A stretch of 37,040 nt of DNA from Actinomyces sp. (GTDB lineage Bacteria; Actinomycetota; Actinomycetes; Actinomycetales; Actinomycetaceae), in NCBI GenBank assembly GCA_022649165.1, contig JALCNR010000021.1, forward strand, positions 1-37,040, given 5' to 3'. Below, in pieces: positions 30,883 through 37,040 of the stretch. Both the position numbers and the translations under genes were made by a program. Positions within the stretch are counted from its first letter, which is position 1. Every line of letters begins with the position of its first letter. Under the pieces are notes generated by a model. That model worked only from the letters and a program-made list of their open reading frames with translations. It made no database searches and was not told where the DNA came from.

Positions 30883-31625
30883 TGGGCGGGACGGATCGGC
30901 GGACGCGTATCGGCCAGGTGGGCGTGACGATCGCCATCGACGGGCCGGCCGGGTCGGGGAAGTCGACGGTGTCGCGGAGGATCGCCACGGAGCTCGGCAT
31001 CGGCTACCTGGACACCGGGGCGATGTACCGGGCGCTGACCTGGTACGCCCTGGATCGGGGGATCGACCTCGCGGATCAGGAGGCTGTCGTGGCCGCCGCG
31101 GGGCGCATGCCCCTGACGATGGACTCCGATCCGCAGGACCCCCACTACTTCGTCGGGGACATGGAGGTCACGGGCGCCATCCGGGAACCCCGCATCACCG
31201 AATCGGTTGCGGCCGTGTCCACGAACCTCGGCGTGCGCCGGTGGATGGCGGGGGAGCAGCGCCGGAGGATGCTGGAGGCCCGGGACCGGGGCTCGGGCAT
31301 GGTGGCCGAGGGCCGGGACATCACGACCGTCGTGTGTCCCGACGCGGACGTGCGGATCCTGCTGGTCGCGGACTCGGAGGCGCGCCTCGCGCGACGCGCC
31401 CTGGAACTGTACGGGGACACGGCTCCCGAGCATCTGGAGGCCACCCGGCGTCAGGTCCAGGGGCGTGACGCCGCGGACTCGACGGTCTCGGAGTTCCTCA
31501 CGCCCGCGCCCGGCGTGTCGGTAGTGGACTCCTCCGGCCTGTCCGTCGAGCAGGTCGTCGACGCGGTGCTCGCACTGGTCGACGATGACCTGGCGCGCAG
31601 GGGCGCCCTCGTCGATGAACAGTGA
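30882..31625 (+). CDS. cmk: Cytidylate kinase
   Basis: A 247-residue kinase phosphorylating CMP and dCMP. The P-loop IDGPAGSGKSTVSRRIA is at about 19-35. YLDTGAMYRALTW and VAEGRDITTVVCPDADV are family hallmarks. The ATG at 30882 shares one base with the tyrA stop (TGATG) and has GAGGAGGGG upstream. A longer in-frame opening from 30840 lies inside tyrA and is not needed. In many actinobacteria der follows cmk, but here a NUDIX gene does. Confidence 0.95.
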   Translation: MGGTDRRTRIGQVGVTIAIDGPAGSGKSTVSRRIATELGIGYLDTGAMYRALTWYALDRGIDLADQEAVVAAAGRMPLTMDSDPQDPHYFVGDMEVTGAIREPRITESVAAVSTNLGVRRWMAGEQRRRMLEARDRGSGMVAEGRDITTVVCPDADVRILLVADSEARLARRALELYGDTAPEHLEATRRQVQGRDAADSTVSEFLTPAPGVSVVDSSGLSVEQVVDAVLALVDDDLARRGALVDEQ

Positions 31626-32070
31626 GCGGGACCCGGGCGACGCCTTCGTCGAGGGGCCGGACGGGCAGCGCTACTGGGGACGTTTCGGCGCCGCCGGGCT
31701 GCTCGCATGGGATCCCGCGCGGGGCGTGCTCATGCAGCACCGAGCGGTATGGAGCCACTTCGGGGGGACCTGGGGCCTGCCCGGGGGCGCGCGTCATGAG
31801 GGCGAGTCCGCGGTGGCCGCGGCGCTGCGCGAGGCGGGCGAGGAGGCGGGGGTGCCCGACGGCGCGGTGCGTCCCCGATGGGTGAGCGTCCTGGACCGGG
31901 GCGTGTGGACCTACACGACCGTCGTGGCCGATGTCATCGTTCCCTTCGAACCGGTGATCAGCGACGAGGAGAGCCTGGAACTGAGGTGGGTCCCGGCGGG
32001 GGACGTCGCCGGGCTCCCGCTCCACCCCGGGTTCGCGCAGTCATGGCCGGAGCTCCGGGCGCGGCTGTGA
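31615..32070 (+). CDS. NUDIX hydrolase
   Basis: A 151-residue hydrolase. The Nudix box fits G-x5-E-x7-REUxEExGU, starting at Gly58 (GARHEGESAVAAALREAGEEAG). The family cleaves nucleoside diphosphates linked to another group, often as house-cleaning; the substrate here is unknown. The ATG at 31615 lies 11 bases inside cmk, so the two are probably translated together. Its 3' end overlaps the convergent membrane protein gene by 30 bases. Confidence 0.9.
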   Translation: MNSERDPGDAFVEGPDGQRYWGRFGAAGLLAWDPARGVLMQHRAVWSHFGGTWGLPGGARHEGESAVAAALREAGEEAGVPDGAVRPRWVSVLDRGVWTYTTVVADVIVPFEPVISDEESLELRWVPAGDVAGLPLHPGFAQSWPELRARL

Positions 32071-32631
32071 GGCTCCCGGACCGGGCGGCTCCCAGGAGGC
32101 TCCGCCGGGGCGGGTCCGCGGCCAGAGGGTGTAGCTGAGGGTCCACAGGGTGTCGGCCCCGAGGATGATCGCGAGGACGCGGAAGGAGCCGGTGAGCGTG
32201 GCGACCTGGTCGGGGTCGGGCGCGATCGAGATCAGCGCCCACAGCAGGCCCGCCGCGATCGCCACGGCGAGGAACGTCAGAGGGAGCCCCTTCCAGCACT
32301 CGATGGCGTACTCCCGTCCGTAGAGCCGCCTGGGCGCCGGTCCTCCGGCGAAACGGTGGGCGAAGCGCGCATCGGCCCAGGCGACCATCCGCCGGCCGTA
32401 GGCGACGGAGAACCCGAGATAGACGGCGGCCAGGGAGTGCGCCGTGCCGGCCTGGCCGCCCGAGCGCAGGTCGAGGGCCGTGGCGACGAGCAGGACGAGG
32501 TCCACCACGGGGGTGAGCGCCAGGAGTGCGGTCCCCAGGCGCTTGCGGCCCAGAGGATAGCGGGCGATCAGGCCTGCGGCGATGAGGACCCAGAACGCCG
32601 CCTCGCAGCCGGCGATGAGGGCGTAGATCAT
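32041..32631 (-). CDS. Integral membrane protein of unknown function
   Basis: A 196-residue protein with about five hydrophobic helices: residues 2-22, 33-52, 65-80, 118-136 and 145-165. A positively charged stretch (RRLYGREY) lies in the middle and a proline-rich tail at the end. I do not recognise the family. The ATG at 32631 follows GGGAGG at a slightly long spacing of ten bases. It is divergent from a TetR regulator over a shared palindrome, so it is the likely target of that regulator. An exporter accessory or small-molecule-responsive role is only a guess from context. Confidence 0.75.
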   Translation of the reverse strand: MIYALIAGCEAAFWVLIAAGLIARYPLGRKRLGTALLALTPVVDLVLLVATALDLRSGGQAGTAHSLAAVYLGFSVAYGRRMVAWADARFAHRFAGGPAPRRLYGREYAIECWKGLPLTFLAVAIAAGLLWALISIAPDPDQVATLTGSFRVLAIILGADTLWTLSYTLWPRTRPGGASWEPPGPGASQPRPELRP

Positions 32632-32665
32632 GGATGGGTATCCTCCCGATGAGACAGAATGGACT

Positions 32666-32679
32666 AATACGATCGTATT
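32666..32679. promoter_or_regulatory. TetR-type operator with -10-like boxes on both strands
   Basis: AATACGATCGTATT is a perfect 14 bp palindrome and AT-rich against its surroundings. It lies between the two divergent genes, 34 bp from one start and 20 bp from the other. TACGAT occurs on both strands within it (32668-32673, and 32677 down to 32672) and could be the -10 box of each gene. Binding of the TetR protein would then silence both promoters at once. Confidence 0.7.
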
Positions 32680-32699
32680 GGACTGTGGAGGGGATGATC

Positions 32700-33362
32700 A
32701 TGCCACACCGTGACGGCGCCACGCAACGGCGCGCGCGGCTCGCGCGCGCCGTGTGGTCCGTGATGTCCGAACGGGGACTGAGCGCCGTGTCCATGCGCAG
32801 CGTCGCCGCGGCGGCGGGCGTCTCCGTCGGATCCCTCCAGCACACGTTCCCCACCCGTGAGGACCTGCTGGTCTACTCGGCCGATCTCATGGTCCAACGC
32901 GTGCAGACGCGCATCGCAGACGAGAGCCTGGACGGGGAGCCGGTCGAGGTCGCACTTCGGCTTCTGGCCCATCTGCTTCCGTTGACGCCCGACAGCCGGG
33001 TGGAGATGGACGTGAACGTGGCCCTCGTCGCGGAGAGCCGGGCGCTGCCGCGTCTGGCCGTCATCCGCGACGAGGCCCATCGCTCGATCGCCCAGGGATG
33101 CCGGAGGATCGTCGCTCTGCTCGCGCCGGAGCTTGGGGAGGAGGAGGCCGGCCGGCGGGCGGCGCGCCTCCACGCCCTCGTCGACGGGATCGCGCTGCAC
33201 CTGCTCCACGCCCCGCCCGAGAGCGACCACGCGTGGGCCCTTGAGATGCTGGGGCAGGAGCTGGCCGCCCTGGCGTCCTCCCCAGCTGGCGGAGTGAGTG
33301 GCGGGCGGCGCGCCGCCGTCGAAGCTCCCGCGAGCGAGGACGCCTCAGGCCGGTCGATGTGA
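32700..33362 (+). CDS. TetR-family transcriptional regulator
   Basis: A 220-residue repressor-type protein. The N-terminal helix-turn-helix includes SAVSMRSVAAAAGVSVGSLQHTFPTREDLL (about residues 28-57). The rest is the helical ligand and dimer domain, and the last 30 residues look disordered. Of two in-frame ATGs (32694 and 32700) I chose 32700, because GGAGG (32687-32691) is then eight bases upstream rather than two. It probably represses itself and the divergent membrane protein through the palindrome at 32666. The ligand is unknown. Confidence 0.88.
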   Translation: MPHRDGATQRRARLARAVWSVMSERGLSAVSMRSVAAAAGVSVGSLQHTFPTREDLLVYSADLMVQRVQTRIADESLDGEPVEVALRLLAHLLPLTPDSRVEMDVNVALVAESRALPRLAVIRDEAHRSIAQGCRRIVALLAPELGEEEAGRRAARLHALVDGIALHLLHAPPESDHAWALEMLGQELAALASSPAGGVSGGRRAAVEAPASEDASGRSM

Positions 33363-33406
33363 TCGGCGCGACCGGCGGCGATTCGCGTCGGCGGCCGACC
33401 GTGGTC

Positions 33407-33412
33407 TAGCAT
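33407..33412 (+). promoter_or_regulatory. Putative -10 box of the tRNA-Pro gene
   Basis: TAGCAT lies 24 bases before the tRNA 5' end, giving a leader of about 17 bases. No convincing -35 box is visible. Confidence 0.4.
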
Positions 33413-33436
33413 GGTCAGGTCGCGGTGAGGCGGCAT

Positions 33437-33513
<77 letters not shown>

Positions 33514-33517
33514 ATAC

Positions 33518-33555
33518 CGTCTTATTCAAACCTTTGGACTGAATAAGACGATTTT
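33518..33555 (+). terminator. AT-rich hairpin just after tRNA-Pro
   Basis: CGTCTTATTCA (33518-33528) and TGAATAAGACG (33540-33550) form a perfect 11 bp stem with an 11-base loop, followed by ATTTT. It starts five bases after the tRNA CCA and would end that transcript. Its AT-richness is unusual here. Confidence 0.65.
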
Positions 33556-33564
33556 GGGAGTCGG

Positions 33565-33600
33565 AACGGCTCCCCGCGGATTCGCGGGGAGCCGTTCTTT
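33565..33600 (+). terminator. Strong intrinsic terminator
   Basis: AACGGCTCCCCGCG (33565-33578) pairs perfectly with CGCGGGGAGCCGTT (33583-33596) around a GATT loop, followed by CTTTTCGTT. It is a second terminator within 90 bases of the tRNA and would shield the region beyond from read-through. Confidence 0.85.
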
Positions 33601-33624
33601 TCGTTGCGACGTGAGCGGTGGTGG

Positions 33625-33654
33625 GGGTTATAGGCGGGACTGTGGGTTATAGGC
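33625..33654. repeat. Short direct repeat beside the IS1249-like fragment
   Basis: GGGTTATAGGC occurs at 33625-33635 and 33644-33654. It lies just outside the end of the truncated IS1249-like gene and may belong to the terminal sequence of that element. The 33600-33690 stretch holds no gene. Confidence 0.4.
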
Positions 33655-33692
33655 CAGATTGTGTGTATGGGTGTGGTGTGTCGTGGGGTGTG

Positions 33693-34136
33693 TCAGCGGT
33701 GTGAGTGGCCGGCCCAGCCGTGTTGGATGCCGTTGCCGTCTTCCCAGGAGAAGCTGGTGCCGAGACTGGGTCCGGGTTCGGGTGCCGGGGTGATCGCGGG
33801 ACGAGTGCGTGGCTGGTTCCAGTGCTCTTCGCGGACGAGGGTCCAGGGGTCGGTCGGGGTCTCGGTGAGTGTGTTCAGTAGCCAGTCCACGGCCTTCCTC
33901 GCGTGCTTTTCGGGCATGCCCCGATGGGTCCGTAGGAGTTCCTTGATGGCCTTGTTCGGTCCGCCCTCGAGAGGCGAGGTCGTCCGCGGCATTGGGCCGG
34001 TGGCGTGGGTGGCGAGTTCGAGCCAGGCGAACAGGTTCTGGTGACGGATCAGCCCGCGGAACAGACCCCGCACCGTACGGAGTTCGCGGTGTGTGTACCA
34101 CCAGGATATGATTAGCCGGATCACGGAGAAGGTCAC
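33693..34136 (-). pseudogene. C-terminal fragment of an IS1249-like (IS256-group) transposase
   Basis: A minus-strand frame encodes the tail of a Mutator-type transposase. GLIRHQNLFAWLELATHATGPMPRTTSPLEGG carries the region around the last catalytic glutamate, followed by LRTHRGMPEKHARKAVDWLLN. The true remnant probably begins near 34107; the codons between 34107 and 34136 are antisense to the adjoining IS256-like fragment. The N-terminal two-thirds, with the two catalytic aspartates, is missing, so it cannot be active. Confidence 0.65.
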
Positions 34137-34675
34137 CGGTGAGCTCGCCGAATGGTCAAGCAGGCCGTTGGATGCGGTCTATTCGGTGATCTTCGTCGAT
34201 GCGATCGTGGTCAAGGTTCGTGACGGGCAGGTCCGCAACGCCCCGTTCTATGTCGTGATGGGCGTGACCACCAGCGGGGGAACGGGACATCCTCGGGATC
34301 TGGGCTGGTGACGGTGCGGAGAGCGCGAGGTTCTGGTTGCAGGTGTTCACCGAGTTGAAGAACCGGGGCGTCGAGGATGTGCTCATCGCCGTCTGCGACG
34401 GCCTCAAGGGCCTGCCGGAGTCGATCAACACCACCTGGGAGCACACGGTCGTGCAGCAGTGCATCGTGCACCTGATCCGCAACAGCTTCCGATACGCGGG
34501 CCGGCAGCATCGCGACGCGATCGTGAAGTCCCTCCGCCCGGTCTATACCGCTCCGAGTGAGGCTGCGGCGAAAGACAGGTTCGCCGAGTTCGCCGCCGAG
34601 TGGGGGCAGCGGTATCCGGCGATCGTGCAGCTCTGGAAGAGCAGCTGGGCGGAGTTCGTGCCGTTCCTGGACTAC
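34107..34675 (+). pseudogene. Truncated, frameshifted IS256-family transposase
   Basis: Two plus-strand frames together encode the middle of a Mutator-type transposase: ISRITEKVTGELAEW and VIFVDAIVVKVRDG with the first catalytic aspartate, then FTELKNRGVEDVLIAVCDGLKGLPE with the second, and CIVHLIRNSFRYA. The frames are joined by one extra G in a run of five (34276-34280). The 5' part is lost at the junction near 34107, and the 3' part is cut after FVPFLDY near 34675, where another element begins. It is clearly inactive. Confidence 0.8.
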
Positions 34676-34719
34676 GGAGCCTGTCGCAGAATGCCGTGTC
34701 TGGCGTGCTCGCCGAAGAT

Positions 34720-34743
34720 TGAACCGTCCCGGGTTTGTTGCCG
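34720..34743 (+). repeat. Left inverted repeat of the IS3 element
   Basis: It opens TGAACCGTCCCGGG and ends TTGCCG, matching the right end at 20 of 24 positions. GAT precedes it. Confidence 0.85.
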
Positions 34744-34771
34744 CGTCTTTTCTGGTTGAGAGGATGTCGTC

Positions 34772-35082
34772 ATGCCGAAGAAGATTGATCCCGTGGTGCG
34801 CGAGCGCGCGGTGAGATTGGTGATGGAGCATCGCGGTGAGTACCCCTCGATGAGGGCCGCGATCAAAGCCGTGGCGGGCCGCGAACGCGTCGGGAGTGAG
34901 AGCCTGCGCAGGTGGGTGGCCCAAGCCGAGATTGATTCCGGCGTGCGGGGGGCCCCACGAGTGAGGAGATCGCCCAGATCAAACGATTGAAAGCAGAGAA
35001 CCGGCAGTTGCGCGAGGACAACGAGATCCTGCGCGCGGCATCGGTTTTCTTCGCGGGGGAACTCGACCCCCGAAACCACTGA
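34772..35082 (+). pseudogene. IS3 orfA (helix-turn-helix subunit), frameshifted
   Basis: The ATG at 34772 starts PKKIDPVVRERAVRLVMEH, the DNA-binding OrfA of IS3 elements, and this frame stops at 34990 after 72 residues. The conserved remainder (TSEEIAQIKRLKAENRQLRE, a leucine-zipper segment, ending FFAGELDPRNH) lies in another frame that ends at 35082. The switch falls near GGGGGGCCCC (34947-34956) and equals one missing base. This is well upstream of the usual programmed frameshift site at the orfA end, so mutation or a sequencing error is more likely. Confidence 0.8.
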
Positions 35083-36078
35083 TGATGGGGTTCATTGACC
35101 TCATGAGAGCGGACGGACACACAGTCGAGTCGATCATCCGAGTCCTGCAAAGCCAGGGCGTCAAGATCGCTGCACGGACCTACCGGGCCTGGAAGAACCA
35201 CGAGGCCGCCTCCCGCACCATCACTGACGCTCAGGTCCAAGACGCCGTGCGTGAAGCCGCCTGGGAAACGGTTGTTGCCCCCACTGGGGTCCCGCGACGC
35301 AAGCTTCGTCCCGAGGGCTTGTACGGCAGGCGCAAGATGACGGCCTTCATTCGCCGCACAGCCATCGCCACTGCTTCGCGTGGGGCCGTGGACCGCGCGA
35401 TGCGGGCCCTGGGACTGGTGGGAGTGTCTCGAGCGAAAACAATCCGCACCACGATCCAAGCCAAGGACGGGATCCGCGCGGGCGACCTGCTCAACCGCGA
35501 CTTTACGGCTCCCAGACCCAACCACACGTGGGTCGCGGACTTCACCTATGTGCGGGCGTGGAGCGGGTGGGTCTATGTCGCGTTCATCGTTGATGTCTAC
35601 GCCCAACGCCTCCTGGCGTGGCACGCATCGACCACGAAGCACACTGATCTGGTGACGACGCCGTTGCGCATGGCCTTGTGGGAACGCGATCGACAAGGCC
35701 ACGGTGTCCACAGCTGCGAGCCCACTCCGACGCGGGCTCCCAGTACACGTCAATTGCTTACACCGACAAGCTCGCCTGGGAAGGGATCGCCCCGTCCATC
35801 GGGAGCGTCGGGGACGCCTCCGACAACGCGCTGATGGAGACCATCAACGGTGTGTACAAGGCCGAATGCATTCGCACCACGGTCTTCCACGAAGGCGCGT
35901 ACAAGACGATCGCTGACGTCGAGCACGCCACCGCCGGGTGGGTCGATTGGTACAACAATGAGCGCCTGCACGGTAGCCTCAACATGGCCAGCCCCAACGA
36001 GTTCGAATCCGCCTACTACGCGACCCTCACCGAGTGTCGCAACCCAAATAACAACGGCACAGAACCCCGGACGGTTCA
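35082..36078 (+). pseudogene. IS3 orfB (DDE transposase), frameshifted
   Basis: The ATG at 35082 overlaps the orfA stop (TGATG). The first frame covers the N-terminal region and the first catalytic aspartate (HTWVADFTYV). Near 35705-35715 one base is missing. The rest of the domain, with the second aspartate (RAHSDAGSQYTS) and the glutamate (DNALMETINGVYKAE), continues in another frame. That frame then has no stop before the right end of the element and runs on into the IS1182 transposase. With the catalytic residues split it should be inactive. Confidence 0.82.
36055..36078 (-). repeat. Right inverted repeat of the IS3 element
   Basis: Read on the minus strand it opens TGAACCGTCCGGGG and matches the left end at 20 of 24 positions. 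GAT follows it on the plus strand. Confidence 0.85.
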
Positions 36079-36100
36079 GATGGTTCTGGGAGAATCGAGC

Positions 36101-36937
36101 ATGGCTGGCAACTATCGTCCTGTGCTTCGTGATCAGGTGTTTCTTCTGCCGCCAGATATGCGGGACTGGCTCCTGGAGGATCACTTGGCGTGGTTCGTTC
36201 TCGATGTCGTTGAGACGCTTGATGTGTCCGCGTTCGAGGGGGCCCGTCGCCGCGGCGGGGTCGGTGCGCCGGGTTATGACCCGCGGATGCTTCTTGGGCT
36301 GCTCGTCTACTCGTACTGCCGTGGGGTCCGCTCGTCGAGACGGATCGAACGGCAGTGTCACACCGACATCGCGTTCAAGGTGCTTTGCGCTGGAGACGTT
36401 CCCGATCATGCGACGATCGCAAGGTTCCGGGCTGGTTCAGAGGATGCGTTCGCGGGGCTTTTCGCTCAGGTGCTGATGATCGCCGCACGGGCAGGATTGG
36501 CCCATTTCGGGACGATCGCGATCGATGGTACGAAGATCCCCGCGAACGCGTCCTTGGACGCGAACCGGGGACAAGGCTGGTTCGACGAGCACGCCACGCA
36601 GATCGCCGCCGACATCGTCGACGAGGCCAACAGCATCGATGCTGCAGAGAGCGCCCTCGCCGCGCACGACGGTGACATCGGCGGTGATCGTGTCTCACGC
36701 GCCCTTGCCGGTCAGGCGGAGCGCGTGGACCGTGTCCGACGTGCGGCTGCGGAGCTGGCTGCTCAACAGTTGCGACAGGCGGCGCAGGACAAGGCGCGAG
36801 AAGAAGGAGCGCAGGCACGGTTGATGGCCTCGCGAGCAGGAAAGCCGGTGCGTGGCCGAATCCCCGACGGCCCGCTGAGACTCGCTGAAGCTCAGGCTCA
36901 CCTGGAACGCGAGTGTTATGTCGCAGGACTTTGGTGA
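36101..36937 (+). pseudogene. IS1182-family transposase, 3' truncated
   Basis: The ATG at 36101 starts AGNYRPVLRDQVFLLPPDMRDWL and continues through the DUF772-type N-terminal domain (GAPGYDPRMLLGLLVYSYCRG). It then reaches the first catalytic aspartate in HFGTIAIDGTKIPANAS and a long charged helical segment. The match stops at about residue 272 (LERE), and a chance TGA ends the frame at 36937. Full-length relatives are roughly twice as long, so the other catalytic residues are missing. Confidence 0.8.
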
Positions 36938-36991
36938 CGCTTCTGTGTCAGGACTTCGGTGACGGTTCCGGGGGTGTTGGTGGTGACACTT
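36924..36991. repeat. Spaced 20 bp repeats, possible end of another IS
   Basis: CAGGACTTTGGTGACGCTTC (36924-36943) recurs at 36949-36968 with 18 of 20 matches, and TGGTGACACTTC near 36981 is a partial third copy. Multiple spaced repeats of this size are typical of IS21-family ends, so an element may begin here and continue past the window. No transposase is visible to confirm it. Confidence 0.4.
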
Positions 36992-37040
36992 CTCGGATTC
37001 GTTGGCAGGGTGGGTGATCGGGTCTGCTTGGCGGGTGACG

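Larger units (their letters stand above)
34720..36078 (+). mobile_element. Complete IS3-family element (1359 bp)
   Basis: The ends are 24 bp imperfect inverted repeats (34720-34743 and 36055-36078, 20 of 24 matching, both opening TGAACCGTCC). A 3 bp direct repeat GAT flanks them (34717-34719 and 36079-36081), a normal IS3 target duplication. Inside are orfA and orfB in the usual order, both frameshifted, so the copy is now probably immobile unless helped in trans. Confidence 0.88.
34676..36937 (+). mobile_element. Partial IS1182-like element, split by an IS3 insertion
   Basis: The left segment (about 34676-34719) begins where the IS256-like frame breaks off. It continues directly at 36079 once the IS3 element and one copy of GAT are removed, leading into the IS1182-type transposase at 36101. 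The 3' half of the element is absent; foreign sequence takes over near 36915. I could not define its terminal inverted repeats. Confidence 0.55.

Noticed and set aside
34941-34960. A programmed -1 frameshift joining IS3 orfA and orfB
   Set aside because: The frame change falls in the middle of orfA, not at its end, and the rest of orfA continues to its own stop at 35080-35082 overlapping the orfB start, so mutation or error explains it better.
36924-36991. A CRISPR-like array
   Set aside because: There are only two good copies plus a partial one, with 5-base spacers and no cas genes; IS-end repeats fit better.

Overview
The window is a 37 kb piece of a high-GC, Gram-positive actinobacterial chromosome. 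The evidence is whiA, opcA, the uvrC-rapZ-yvcK-whiA-gap-pgk-tpiA-secG order, type I glutamine synthetase with its adenylylation tyrosine, many GTG starts, and several genes whose start codon lies 6-7 bases after a TANNNT -10 box (leaderless style). Gene content and the IS types would suit an Actinomyces/Schaalia-like member of the Actinomycetaceae. That placement is inference; no rRNA gene is present to settle it.

Layout: (1) 1-3481, minus strand: two tandem long-chain acyl-CoA synthetase paralogues; the left one runs off the window edge. Patches of perfect DNA identity between them suggest recent gene conversion. (2) 3666-11411: nitrogen assimilation, glnA (minus) divergent from gltB-gltD (plus) across a 296 bp control region. 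(3) 11608-16598: uvrC, then rapZ-yvcK-whiA. (4) 16745-20203: lower glycolysis, gap-pgk-tpiA, then secG. secG is preceded by a possible 20-codon leaderless leader ORF that overlaps its start by four bases. (5) 20181-25570, minus strand: tkt-zwf-opcA-pgl, the pentose phosphate operon. It is tightly coupled by GTGA overlaps and lacks the transaldolase gene often found between tkt and zwf. (6) 25656-32070: xerD-parA-scpA-scpB-rluB-tyrA-cmk-NUDIX, chromosome segregation and condensation genes followed by RNA modification, tyrosine and nucleotide genes, with most junctions overlapping. (7) 32041-33362: an integral membrane protein divergent from a TetR regulator, sharing a perfect 14 bp palindrome that contains a -10-like box on each strand.

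From tRNA-Pro(GGG) at 33437 the style changes. Two hairpin terminators follow the tRNA. Beyond them is a graveyard of insertion sequences to the window end: a truncated IS1249-like transposase (minus), a truncated and frameshifted IS256-like transposase (plus), an IS1182-like element truncated at its 3' side, and inside that element a complete IS3-family element (34720-36078) with imperfect inverted repeats and a 3 bp GAT duplication. Repeats at the far right edge look like the end of yet another element.

Most of the window is housekeeping DNA in a conserved actinobacterial order. I saw no clearly new multi-gene system. The points most worth a second look are the secG leader ORF, the mirrored -10 boxes at tkt/xerD and at the TetR site, the structured gap leader, the patchwork identity of the synthetase pair, a 52-codon minus-strand ORF between gltD and uvrC, and the nested IS scar with an in-frame IS3/IS1182 chimeric ORF.
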